From Thinopyrum elongatum (Eukaryota; Streptophyta; Magnoliopsida; Poales; Poaceae): a stretch of DNA of 64,000 nucleotides. Shown in pieces: positions 54,139 to 64,000 of this stretch (position 1 is the first letter of the stretch; every line of letters starts with the position of its first letter). Under the pieces are notes generated by a model. The model worked only from the letters and a program-made list of their open reading frames with translations. It searched no databases and was not told where the DNA came from. The DNA lies in assembly GCA_011799875.1 (NCBI GenBank), contig CM022299.1, positions 350,344,526 through 350,408,525 on the forward strand, written 5' to 3'. A program made the translations under genes and the position numbers.

Positions 54139-55986
54139 TCATTTCTTTAAAGGGATCAGCCACTGAAAGTCATGTATGGGCTTGACATAATGACTTCCGA
54201 TTACTCTGTCAACTGAAGTTCCAAAATGAAATCCAGCTTCTTCAGAGCCTTTTCCATTCTGCCGTAGCCACTGGCGATGATCAACAAACCATTCATTTTT
54301 GTGAAATAAATGTAGGGCAAACCTCATTACCTACCCTTGCTCTGACAACAAAGAGCCTGGCGAATATAATCTCTGGTAAGGTCCCTCAGTAGGAGTTCAA
54401 AGTAATTTCTGAGAGATGTAGATCAAGGCATTCGATGTGATTGTTATACTGTATCACATTATCCACTACCGGGCTTAATGTTATCTCCATAAGAAGAGAA
54501 CGTATTAGTGCCTACATGCAGTTTTGGACACCTACTACGGGCCTATTTGGTTTGCAAGATTTCTAAAATACACTAATAGAGTTGCGTGCCATCTTCAATC
54601 CTACATGATTAACATGGGCATTTGATTACAATTTAAAAAATGTGGCTTCTTCGCAAGAGGTTGGAGTGGATGGAAATTTCCCTACGAAAACTAGTACATA
54701 TGAATCCAAAGGAGAAATGCTTATGGATTGTAACCATATGAATCAAGCAACCAATATAGGGGAACAAACATGTATGTACTGAAATCCTCCAAATTTCCTT
54801 TAGAAATCATAGTACATTGCCATTGTAAACTTGGGAAAAGGTACCAAAAATTAAACTCCCTTATGGTTAACATTTAACAGGAAAGGAGCATCACCTCGAT
54901 ATATAGCTTCTCCAGGCACGGAAAGCATCTCAAGAAACTGACAACTTGGTCCAGGTTGGGGTCGATAGATTCTAGTACCAAGACCTTAACTGCACGCAGA
55001 TTCGGTGTCAAGCTTGTCGGAATCATTTTCTAGATGACAAATGAACATACACCTCCAAAAGTAGAAATAATTTTAATTTCAAGAAGGAGAAGAAGAAGTT
55101 GACTATTGTACCTGAACAGGTGTGTATCCAATAACAAGTTCGGAGAATTTTACAGACGAGTAGCCCACCACTGTCAATTTTGGCGCAGAAATGACATTGA
55201 TTCTTATTGGACTTTGTTGATCAACTACAAGTAATCTCTCAAGTCAAGGTGTGTCCTCAATGACCATACTGTGATACACCTTATGTGATCTCTTGTTGCA
55301 GCACCGGCAACACACATAAATAGTCTGGAGAGTCATGGAGGTGATGTGGAAGCTACTCAACCCATTGATCACTTGAAGACGAAGGTACTCAAGTGTAGTA
55401 CAGCCGCGGAGCAGGCGCTCCATGTAATCCTTGGGGATGCAGACGGTGACAAGCTCAAGGTGCTTAAGTCATGGGAGAAAAAGAGCGGGTGCGTCATTAA
55501 TTGGGGGGAAATGGCAGTTCATGAACCTGGCGAGGCGCAACGTGGGCGCGAGGCGGAGCGCGGATGGTGGCAGCGAGCGCATATGTCCATCATTAAAACT
55601 GAGCTCCTCGGGCTGATCTATGGTGGTGGATTTGAACCACTCGTCAAGCTTGGCTTAGTCCTTGCCGTTGGAATGGAACTTGCTCGTGATAAGGCCTCTG
55701 ATTGGGCCAAGCATGGTGCCTGCCGAGGATCTGGGACAATGCGTCAAGCTTTTGTGATAGCCATGGCAGAGCTTGTGGACTTCGATGAGGTTTAGAGGGG
55801 TGGAGTGCCATAGGGACGCCACCGCAGGGAAAGGACGGTTGTTCGCGTGCCATATTTGATTGGGAGGAGGGAGATGATGACTATCAACATATCATCGGGG
55901 AGGTTGTTGATGAAGTCTAGGACTGTCGGAGTCGCTTGCGGTTCTTGCTCAACCCGCCTTCGCTTGTTGGAAACCTCGTCCTCCAC
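54139..55986 (-). pseudogene. F-box/LRR/FBD pseudogene
   Basis: ATG at 55986 (MEDEVSNKRRRVEQE) and an F-box (FINNLPDDMLIVIISLLPIK, then TTVLSLRWRP). Exon 1 continues through LRR-like sequence (SLPPSALRLAPTLRLARFMN, RLLRGCTTLEYLRLQV) to the donor at 55111. Intron 1 is 55030-55111 (82 bp, GT-AG). Exon 2 is 55029-54895 (LTPNLRAVKVLVLESIDPN) with a donor GAG|GTGATG. Exon 3 starts near 54513 and ends with an FBD-like domain (IECLDLHLSEITLNS, MRFALHLFHKNEWF) at 54139. Stops after SNGKD, ALFLP, VIEDTP and TLNSY and frame changes (near 55780 and 54340) disable it. F-box proteins of this type would be SCF ubiquitin ligase adaptors; here only the fossil remains. Confidence 0.75.
54515..54894 (-). other. 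intron 2 of the F-box/FBD pseudogene
   Basis: From the GTGATG donor at 54894 to an acceptor-like GCATGTAG near 54514. The acceptor is inferred from where FBD-like coding resumes. Confidence 0.4.
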
Positions 55987-56200
55987 CTCCGAAGTCTCCT
56001 CGGCAGCAGCGCTATCTGATAGAAGTGGGAGTATAGGGAATATTTAGTTAGAACATGCCAGAAGAAAAGTGTATTGGTAACTAGAAGTTACTAGGAATAG
56101 AGTCAAAAAATGGAATCTCAATTGGTTGCTTAAATACTACACAATTCCTTTGATATTGCTAGGTAAGTCAACATGCAAATACTTGAAAAGAACACTTACT

Positions 56201-56494
56201 TCAAAAAAAGTGTGGACAGATGATATCGTCGGGGAAGTTTGCATGTATCATATGACCAGGCTCTTTTATGTGCAATGCAATTTTAGTGTCAGCTTTCACT
56301 AAATAAAACTTAAAAATTTCTGTCCAAAGACCCGTGCCAAAATAGGAGTGACCATGTTCATTAAGTTTTACAGAAGCAACGATTGTAAATCCATGGTTTG
56401 TGTTCAATATGACATCCCTGCAGTCTTTAGTTATGTAAAGGCTAAGATTGTGTACTACAGTTGCTGTTGCAAAGCAAGGGATGTACTGCAGCAA
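56201..56494 (-). pseudogene. possible B3-like domain fragment
   Basis: A 97-residue minus-strand ORF with VASVKLNEHGHSYFGTGLWT and ADTKIALHIKEPGHMIHANF. The pattern (beta-strand, G-x-W, then a hydrophobic strand and I-H-F) recalls plant B3-like DNA-binding domains in repetitive grass gene families. No full gene is around it. Weak assignment. Confidence 0.25.
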
Positions 56495-57819
56495 ATGGTA
56501 ATATTGTTAAAGAATAGGGTAACATGCAAATATGGGAGTAACTGAAAGAACTGTACAACACTTGAAGTCAAAGAAGAAAATTTTATAATTAAACAGATAG
56601 TGTAACCATGATGTCATGAAAATATGAGAGTAATCGAAAGAACAATATATCATTAATTTGCCTAATATAGAAAGAAGAAAAATCCCCTTTGACGCATATG
56701 CTGCATGTGCCACCTTTTATCCAAATGTAGCAATATGTAGTATATGTTCAGAAAAATAGGCCATGCCAATCGAGGTAGGGTGAGATTGAACGTATGGTGC
56801 GCCTCCTGAAGTCATCTGGTATGGTGAGATGGAACGCCTCGGCTGTATGGCCGAGGCCGCAAAGGCCTGATGTCTCCGTGCACTGTACACTCTATGAATG
56901 AAAGAAAACCCTCGAATGAGCTAGAAGAAAAATGAATTCATGGTGATTTCGGCTGGGTGATTAAAAGGGGCAGACGGACTGGGATAAGAGATGAGCTAAT
57001 ATTTCAGTAAATTTGTTACCTGGTTCTCCATGAGAAAAAAAACCAATACAGCAGATTCCCCAATCGGGCGGAGCTGGGCCAACAACGAGCAGTGTTGAGA
57101 AATTTGATGGCGATAGGCGGTGGCAAGCGGCAGTGACGAAATGCGGTGGGGTTTGCCGACAGACGGCGGCGGCGACAGGCGTCGAGCTACGTGGTTGCCG
57201 TGGCAATATGCGGTGACATGCAGAGTCGCGGAGGAGTGCAGGTGCGAATAGGGACCGAGTGGGTGGCGGATGGCGTGAGGGTTTTGTGACGTGGGGATGG
57301 TGAGGGTTTTCTTTTTTCCTTTTTGAATTGGGTGGTGAGGGTTTTCTGTCCCACAAAGCGTTTCGGAGGCAATGGTTTGGTAGAGCCAACTGCATGTGTG
57401 GTTAACATCACTCACGTGTATTTAAAAAAAAACACCCAGACTTCCGTTCGATCTGTGTACATCCTACGGTGTAGATGTGCGATCCGTTGGGGATGCATTC
57501 TGGCCAATCAGAACACACGTGTCGCGGCACAATGGAAGTCATTGCACATGGTTCCAATCTGGGAAAATCACCAAGTTTCAAGGTGGGTCCACATTTCCTT
57601 CGTCGGTTGAATCTAAAATTGTTACCCACGCTAAATATTCACCGAATATGCATGAAATTCCATCAACCAAACTGATTGCATACTCATCCCGCATGTAGAC
57701 ATAATTAAACATAGATATAAGCATACTCAGGCATAGATAATAAGCGTACTCAAGCATAGTTCAACCATACATAGTTCAGCCGATATTAAGCATACTCAAG
57801 CATAGTTATAATTAAGACA
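56495..57819. other. intergenic, no gene recognised
   Basis: Several overlapping minus-strand frames at 56961-57415 are GC-rich but share no known motif and compete with each other; not taken as genes. 57700-57830 has repeated CATACTCAAGCATAGTT words. Confidence 0.4.
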
Positions 57820-58493
57820 CTATATAGCCATATATAGGTCAAACCCACATCTCGTCTGCCGATAGCCTGCACGAAGGCAAAGCTTCTCCAGGTACTCAAC
57901 GCACGCGGCGTGCTCGCCACCCTGCGAGAATACTTCTGCTTGAAGGAGCCAACGGCTCATCCTCTTGCATGCGCCAGACATGCCCGACCCTGATGGGGGG
58001 GGGGGGGCAGGGGGCGGCCGCCCCGGGCCCCCAAAATCCAGGGGGCCCTCCCCAGGGGTTATATATACAGGTAGCCTATGGGCTTGTGCTAAAAAATCTA
58101 TGGGCCGTGGCCACACATGGACGATGGATGATGTCTTCCTATTCCTTTTTCTTTTGTGAGAATTGAGTCCTTCCTATTCCATCACGTAGCGATTCGTAAA
58201 TCATGCACCATACCATACATGAGACACGAGTACGCCGCGGTCATGTTCGCTATAATAAACCTGTCGTTCTGCTCTTTTACTCCTAATCCCGATCACGAGA
58301 ATGTCTAGCTAGTATTCAGTACGCGACCTTCAGGCGATCGACAAGCACACGCACATCATCACCGATCCGTCTAGCTCTAAATCCAGACGCGAACAAGTAC
58401 ACATCGTTGTAACCCCCGATCACCGACGCCTGTCAATCGAAGGTATATTATATTGCCGTTCTCTAATCCCTACTCCCCATACTTACGTTACTA

Positions 58494-58654
58494 CTCCCTC
58501 CATTTCTAAATATTTATTTTTCTAGAGATTTCAACAAGTGACTACATACAGAGCAAAATGAGTGAATCTACACTCTAAAATATGTCTATATACATCCGTA
58601 TGTGGTAGTCCATTTGAAATCTCTAAAAAGACAAATATTTAGGAACGGAGGGAG
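58494..58654. mobile_element. Stowaway (Tc1/mariner) MITE
   Basis: 161 bp with ends CTCCCTCCATTTCTAAATAT and (reverse complement) CTCCCTCCGTTCCTAAATAT and a TA duplication at 58492-58493 and 58655-58656. Inserted inside the hAT element. Confidence 0.95.
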
Positions 58655-58738
58655 TAGCATACATGATGCATAGCTGTGGCATGGTTCAACCATTGATGCC
58701 ATTAGTTAATTAATTAATTATCTTCGCCATGGAGAAAA

Positions 58739-58978
58739 ATGAAAAAAAATGTGGATGACTTGATACAATCACAAAAAATCAAGAGTTACACTGGTGCTTC
58801 AATGAACCCAAATGCTGAGTTGGTGATAGTTGCCATGGAGGAAGAGGAAAATATTAAAAGAAATGTTGAATCTGAACAAGAGAAAAATGTTGTCATCAAC
58901 ATGGGTGAAAATAATGTTAGTATTCTTGAGAGTACAATTAATTCTAAGGGGGGCACATGCACAATTTGCTACTGTTGA
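58739..58978 (+). pseudogene. hAT transposase N-terminal fragment
   Basis: An open frame with KKNVDDLIQSQKIKSYTGAS and acidic, Asn-rich sequence resembling the N-terminal linker of TTF-type hAT transposases. No zinc finger remains. The middle of the transposase is deleted before 59127. Confidence 0.5.
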
Positions 58979-59126
58979 TGAACATCCAGTTTAGCCTTTT
59001 TCTAAATTAAACATTGTAAAATTCACTTTGCCAGACGGTGTAGTGCTATGGAGATTTTCGAGCATCTCAGTGAATTAGTTGTTATATTAATGTCTCTGTT
59101 GTTTTTTGTATCTTATTCACAGTGCA

Positions 59127-59322
59127 TCTATCTAACTGTCACATCGGCTGAAAGAAGCTTTTGAAAGTTAAAATTATTAAGGAACTATTTGAGGTGAACA
59201 ATGACTCATTACAGAATTCAAATGGTTTGGCAACAATATGCATCGAGAAAAAGTTATTGGATGAGATTGACATGGACCCCGTCATAAGTGACTTTGCATT
59301 GAAAAATGATACAATTGTTTAA
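59127..59322 (+). pseudogene. hAT dimerisation domain (hATC) remnant
   Basis: YLTVTSAERSF-stop-KLKLLRNYLR-stop-TMT, then in another frame NGLATICIEKKLLDEIDMDP ending TAA 59320. This is the conserved hATC region (SAERSFSxLKLIKxYLRSTM type) with two stops and a frameshift. Confidence 0.75.
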
Positions 59323-59419
59323 GGTAATATGCATAATTATTTGATATGCATTCTATTCTTTTGATGCATTTAAATGGTTATAGGTAAAAAAAAATTGACG
59401 GGAAAGCTTACTTTATTAA

Positions 59420-60818
59420 TCAAAGGACGGAGATATCGTCTGCCAGCAGACTTACAATGAAATCAGGCGGGGCATCAATCCAACGAGATGGATTATTAGC
59501 ACGTCCCCATCTAGCCAGCTGATGAGCTACATAATTTGACTCTCTAATACAATGCTCAATAGTAAACCTCCCGAAATCTACTAAATAACTATGACATTCA
59601 TCAAGAACCGGAGCTGCCACCATAGAATAACCTCCATTGAATCTAAGTGCATCCACCACCATGATATTATCCGATCTCACCACCAAGTTATTGCATCCCG
59701 TATCTCTTGCTAGCTTCAGTCCTTCAAGCAGAGCTACCGCTTCTGTCGTGAACACATCAGCTACATGTTCTAATCTCGCCGTGGACGCCGACATGAAAGA
59801 TCCCCGGTGATCACGGATGACAGCACCACAAGACCCTACATAATCGCCCTCTGTGAATGAAGCATCGACATTAAGGACAAGTTGTCCTGATAGGAACGTT
59901 GGCCACGTATTGATCTTGGGTGTAGATTTAACTTGTGCTCCGTGCACATAATTAATCGCTAGGGCAACCACCGTCGGCGCTGTTCGTTTTGGAGTCAATA
60001 TTTCTTCCCCTCGCACGAACTGTCTTCTTTGCCACCATAAGAACCAACAAACTGTTGATATGAGCTCTGGTAGCTCGACCAATCCAGAATATTGTAGCCG
60101 ATAAAAACCATCACATAAAATGAACTCCAAGACTATTGAACCTGCTCGATCAGTCAATAAAGCAAAGTTAATATCTGATGCGATTCCCAAAGCTTCCCAA
60201 ACTGCTTGCACCCTTGCACACTTAAACAACATATGGGCTAAGTCCTCCGCACCATCTGTACAGTATGGGCATTGGGACAAGTTTCCAACATGGCGATTCA
60301 TAAGAGTACTCCGGCATGGGACGGCATTGTGCAAGCATCTCCAGATATAAATTTTAACTTTCGCTGGCACTCTCAGACTCCACAACTTCTTCCAAACTGG
60401 ATGGGGCGCCATGGAGAAGCGGGCCAGACCGCTGTCATCTGTATCATAATTCACTTCCCATTCTTATAATAGGCAGAACATACTGAAAACTCCTCGTGAG
60501 ATGCCATGCAACATAGTCCTATGTCTCCACATGGAATAATGGGATTTGTAGTATGCGTTCAGCATCAATGTGCCAGAAATTCTCCCGGATTAGCATCTCA
60601 TCCCATTCTCCCGTGATTGGGTCAATTAACTCATTCACTTTAGTAAGTACTTGGTTCCCCCTTACTGTTAAAACTTTTTTGGAGGCACTGTTCGGGATCC
60701 AACAGTCATCCCATATATTAATCTTTTCTCCATTACCTACTCTCCAAATGTAACCCTTCTTGAATGTTTGAATTCCAGACCAAATGCTTTGCCACACATA
60801 GGATGACCCCTTCTTCAT
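59420..60818 (-). pseudogene. LINE C-terminal region: zinc-binding motif and RNase H
   Basis: 60818-60519 encodes GYIWRVGNGEKINIWDDCWI. After a frame break, 60454-59420 encodes a zf-RVT-type motif (CPYCTDGAEDLAHMLFKC) and an RNase H (LVLNVDASFTEG, TTEAVALLEGLKLARD, VVRSDNIMVVDAL, RESNYVAHQLARWG). The last His/Asp motif is weakened. An RNase H domain is usual in this plant L1 group. Confidence 0.85.
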
Positions 60819-61925
60819 TTGACAATTCAGAATCTCCTGTAGGGTAGTACTTGGCTCTCAGAACTCATGCACATAATGAACCAAAGTTCTCAATTAGTCT
60901 CCAACACTGCTTTGCCAACATTGCCAAGTTAAAGCTATGAATATCCCGGAATCCCATACCTCCTCTCTCCTTCGGAATACACATCTTCCACCATGCAAAC
61001 CAGTGCATCCTTCGTTGGTTCTCCTCATCACCCCACCAGTATTGCGACATTGCATCAGTGATTCCCTTGCAAATTTTCTTCGGGAATTTAAATACGCCCA
61101 TCGCATAAGTTGGGATGGCTTGGGCCACCGCTTTCAGCAAAGCCTCTTTGCCTCCGAATGAGAGAGTTCTCTCTTTCCATCCATTCACCATTGCTTGAAT
61201 TCTTTCTATTATATGTTTAAAGCAGTCAACACGGTCCACCCCTATCATGGATGGTAGACCCAAATATTTGTCTGAAAGAGACTCCGTCATAATATTCAGA
61301 ATTTGACATACTTCTGCCTTCACCTCCACATTTGTGTTAGGACTGAAAAATATAGAGCATTTTGATTCACTCACCAATTGACCTGAGGCTGCACAGTACT
61401 CATCCAAAATCCCACGCAGGGTGTTTGCATTGTGGGCGTCTGCTCTCATGAGAATAAGAGAATCGTCAGCAAAAAGTAAATGAGAAATCGTTGGCGAATC
61501 TCTACACACCTGCACACCATTCATGTTACCAGCCTCCTCCTCATGAGCAATAAGGGCCGACAGTCCTTCAGCACATAAGAGAAACAAATATGGGGAGAGG
61601 GGATCCCCCTGTCTCAAACCTCTCGTTGGTAAAAAAGGCAACGTTTCATTTGAGTTTAACCGAACCTTATACTCAACCGACCTTATGCAAGTCATCACCA
61701 TTTGAATCCACTGAGCATGAAATCCCAATTTGGTGAGCATGGCCTCCAAGAATACCCACTCAACTCTGTCATACGCCTTGTGCATATCTAACTTGATTGC
61801 ACATGTTCCAAACTTCCCCTTCTTTCTCTTCTTCATCGTATGTAAGCACTCATATGCCACTATGACGTTATCAGTTATGATGCGCCCTGGCACAAATGCA
61901 CTTTGTGTCTCGCTGATTATATCTG
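60819..61925 (-). pseudogene. LINE reverse transcriptase
   Basis: RT motifs in order: SAFVPGRIITDNV, KLDMHKAYDRVEW, GLRQGDPLSPYLF, HLLFADDSLI (catalytic FADD near 61460), YLGLPSMIG, then RTLSFGGKEALLKAV. TGA at 60867-60865 follows FGSLCA, and a two-base loss near 60835 shifts the frame. Confidence 0.88.
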
Positions 61926-62190
61926 GAAGAAAAAAAAATCTCAGGGCACCGAGTTTTAGATTCGCCCCGGGCCCCCAAAATCTCAGGACCGGCCCTGGTG
62001 CCAGAACACTTTCATACTCATGATGAAGCTTTTGGTTGCAAAACAGGCATCCAAAGCCCCTATTCCAGGTCCTCACACGCCTGTTATGCAGTCCCGCATA
62101 AAGCTCCCTGAGCTTTTGCCTCTTGAACCTCCTCTAGCCATCTTCGTCCTCGCCATCGACATCATCAGATAGCACCTATACATATAGTAA

Positions 62191-62329
62191 AAAATATGGC
62201 GTCAATATATTTTATAATAATGCGAATTCAGTAAGCAGAGTTTATGAAACAAAATATATCATGTGACAACATGAACCCTAAATCATCTAGTGATCTTGAT
62301 GAAAGAAATGCATAAATAGAGAGCACACA
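62191..62329. other. short spacer
   Basis: Nothing recognised. Confidence 0.35.
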
Positions 62330-62546
62330 ACTTAGTGCAACAAAATTAAGAGTCTGATTGGTTTGCAACCAACATTTGGCAAAATCAAAAGTTTGGTTTG
62401 CTACCGACATTTGGCAAAATTGAAAGTTGCCAACATTTGGCAACCTTTTGTGAGATTGGCAATGAACAATGGAATGCAAACTAATCTCTAGCGAACATTT
62501 GGGAGTTGCCAAAATTTGGCATGCCAACGACTTTTGGCATCAAACC
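62330..62546. mobile_element. MITE-like element rich in TTTGGCA
   Basis: Left GATTGGTTTGCAACCAACAT and right end (reverse complement TGGTTTGATGCCAAAAGTCG) are imperfect inverted repeats with repeated ACATTTGGCAA words between. About 217 bp, no gene. Confidence 0.45.
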
Positions 62547-62866
62547 ATTTTACATGTCATAAAGTAGGATTAGGATTTTATGGCTATTTTTCTTGGACAA
62601 ATCCAAAGGTTTTGGTTCAATTTTTTGAGCACAATCATCTATGTACATACCAATCTGGAAAAATATAATTGGCACAAGCATATATTTAGGACATTTAAAA
62701 TCAATTGTCAAGATCTGGCTAGGAATTATTAGCAACACTATTCCTAGTCAAATTATTTTTTTAGAAGAATAGGGAGGTTCCTCCCGGTTCCATTGCTCGA
62801 ATGAAACCCTCATAGAGTATCATACATCAGCTCACTAAGAGGAGCAGTTCGAAAGCAACAGCTAAA
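62547..62866. other. intergenic, nothing recognised
   Basis: AT-rich with no supported gene or repeat end. Confidence 0.35.
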
Positions 62867-64000
62867 GGGAAATATGCCCTAGAGGCAATAATATTTGTAT
62901 TATTATATTTCCGTATTCATAATTAAGATTTTATATTTCATGCTATAACTGCTATGATCCTGGAATATGCGATTCAGTGGAAAACTCATATGCACGTGTG
63001 AAATGATAAACGGATAAAATGAAGGCTCCTAGTCTCACCTCTAAGACTAGCTCAAGTGTTGTTGGTGATCATGTTTTCCGGATCTTAGGATATCATTAAG
63101 TGTAACGATGATACTAAAACAACATTGAGATTACAACATTGGAAGAACGATCATATTGAATCGACCCAAACTTGTTTGTTATGAATTGAGTTAATATCGT
63201 CTGTATTCAATTATAATAACATGGAGTGTTAGCATGTGTTTTAGTTCCTCAGACCATGAGAGTGTATCAGTCACTTCCTACCAGATGGTGGGCATTGGGG
63301 TTGCTCAAACGTCATCTCTAACAAGGTGATCATAACGACAACTTTCAGGCTCACCAGAAAGTTTGACAAGTGGCCGGACAGCTCGAGAGTGGGATTTGCT
63401 CCTCCAAGGATGGAGAGATATTCTTGGGGCCCTCTCGGTGTGACGGCATCCACCATCGTCTGGCAAGACACAGGTGACTACGTCACGGGGATGCCGAAAC
63501 ACGTTAATGAGAAAGAAGAACAAAACCGGTAACGGGAGCAATGGTATAGTGAGCATAGTGATGACTCAGGAGGATACCGATGCATACCGGGTTATGTAAA
63601 GTATTGTGAAGAAAAGGGAACATCACATAATAACCAAAGGTTCACTCAAATATCATTCGTGTAATCATAGGGACCGATATGGATGTCCATAGTTCCACTA
63701 TCGGTCATTGAACGAAGGGGTTTTGTTCATGTATATGATTTACCGAACCTACGGGGTCACAAGCTTAAGGTAATCATGATCTGTTGAGTGTTAGTGGTGC
63801 GAGAGTGATGAGAATATATTTGTGAAATTGTTTCATTAATATCTGGAATAGTTTCGAGAGGTTCCAGAAGTGTTTCGGGGTCACCAGAAGGGTTTCGTTG
63901 AATATCGGGTAATACCGGGCATTACCGATTAATATATATATAGGTGGAAAATGTTTCCGGGGATGTTAAATTATATATATAATGCTCTGAAAATGTTTAG
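62867..64000 (+). repeat. partial copia-type LTR running off the window
   Basis: AAGGGAAATATGCCCTAGAGG, GGCCCTCTCGGTGTGACGGC, GTTCATGTATATGATTTACC and TTCCAGAAGTGTTTCGGGG occur in the order found in a large family of Triticeae copia LTRs that begin TGTTAAAGGGAAATATGCCC (from memory). The first bases here are changed and the LTR is diverged. The window ends before the LTR does. Confidence 0.55.

Larger units (their letters stand above)
59396..61929 (-). mobile_element. 5'-truncated LINE (L1-like) in the hAT
   Basis: Bounded by a perfect duplication of nine A plus T: 59386-59395 and 61930-61939. Contains the 3' two thirds of an ORF2: RT, a zinc finger and RNase H, on the minus strand. The 5' end is truncated inside the RT domain region (starts near LPDIISETQSAFVPGRII). 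No long poly-A at its 3' end. Confidence 0.85.
57979..61997 (+). mobile_element. hAT transposon (TTF-type), carrying nested elements
   Basis: Left end CATGCCCGACCCTGA and right end (reverse complement CAGGGCCGGTCCTGA) form inverted repeats. Flanking 8-mers GCGCCAGA and GTGCCAGA match at 7 of 8, the hAT target length. GCCCCGGGCCCCCAAAATC occurs near both ends (58018-58037 and 61964-61982). Transposase remnants lie at 58739-58978 and 59127-59322. A Stowaway MITE (58494-58654) and a LINE (59396-61929) are inserted inside. A 14-G run at 57994-58007 lies within the left end. Confidence 0.75.
57820..62190 (-). pseudogene. XS-type zinc-finger-like gene split by a hAT insertion
   Basis: Right of the hAT the minus strand (about 62190-62006) encodes a basic stretch and a CX2C motif (RRVRTWNRGFGCLFCNQKLH, HEYESVLA). 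Left of it (57978-57820) the strand continues coding-like sequence (MSRWLLQAEVFSQGGEHAAC, VEYLEKLCLRAGYRQTRCGF) to TAG 57820. The duplicated target (57971-57978 and 61998-62005) falls inside the reading region just where a CX2C...H finger would place its His. This resembles the zf-XS finger of SGS3-like/FDM proteins, but only a small part is visible. Called broken because of the insertion. Confidence 0.4.

Noticed and set aside
55346..55795. 149-residue plus-strand ORF
   Set aside because: Opposite the F-box/LRR pseudogene exon 1, which has clear family motifs.
56961..57415. Overlapping minus-strand ORFs of 139-144 residues
   Set aside because: Three frames compete over the same GC-rich DNA, with no motif and no splice support.
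61730..62023. Plus-strand ORF over the hAT right end
   Set aside because: Opposite the LINE reverse transcriptase and the hAT terminal repeat; shadow frame.

Overview
The window is plant nuclear DNA, almost certainly from a Triticeae grass (wheat, barley or a relative). The reasons are very large nested LTR retrotransposons, Stowaway and other MITEs, a Caspar-like CACTA end, an LTR of the common Triticeae type starting GATATGTCTCCAACG, and F-box genes with GT-AG introns of 75-110 bp. There is no bacterial gene organisation. Roughly two thirds of the window is recognisable transposable element; real host genes are few and mostly broken.

Layout. 1-3590: AT-rich start, CT/CA-rich degenerate tandem repeats, a 103-bp alternating purine-pyrimidine tract and a decayed acidic ORF. 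3591-16900: a complete 13.3-kb Ty3/gypsy element of the Tat lineage (two RNase H regions) with a perfect 5-bp target duplication. Its gag-pol is broken, and a long antisense gene with two introns lies between pol and the 3' LTR. 16948-17142: a mini-Helitron. 17271-19981: an F-box/DUF295-like gene, probably interrupted. 18.3-25.1 kb: a rearranged segmental duplication with MITEs. 25.8-26.9 kb: unidentified minus-strand exons with a 45-bp repeat. 26.9-27.7 kb: two MITEs. 28.9-31.1 kb: diverged copies of an exon-like module. 32.4-33.1 kb: tRNA-like and CACTA-like remnants.

33091-47757: a 14.7-kb Ty1/copia element on the minus strand (SIRE/Maximus type). It has broken gag-pol and a 3.8-kb extra ORF downstream of pol, preceded by its own TATA box and an apparent 5'-UTR intron. 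48.2-50.7 kb: a CACTA end. 50685-51865: the 5' end of a second Tat-type gypsy (minus). 51866-53422: a single LTR of another gypsy. The junctions imply stacked insertions: LTR, then gypsy, then CACTA, with the copia probably youngest.

54139-55986: an F-box/LRR/FBD pseudogene (minus). 57820-62190: a putative XS-type zinc-finger gene split by a hAT transposon (57979-61997), which itself carries a Stowaway MITE and a 5'-truncated LINE. 62867-64000: a partial copia-type LTR running off the window.

The most unusual features are the antisense intron-bearing gene inside the gypsy, the extreme enrichment of the 8-mer CCGGCAAG across that one element, and the self-contained promoter/intron/ORF unit inside the copia. 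Family names rest on recognition by eye, not on searches.
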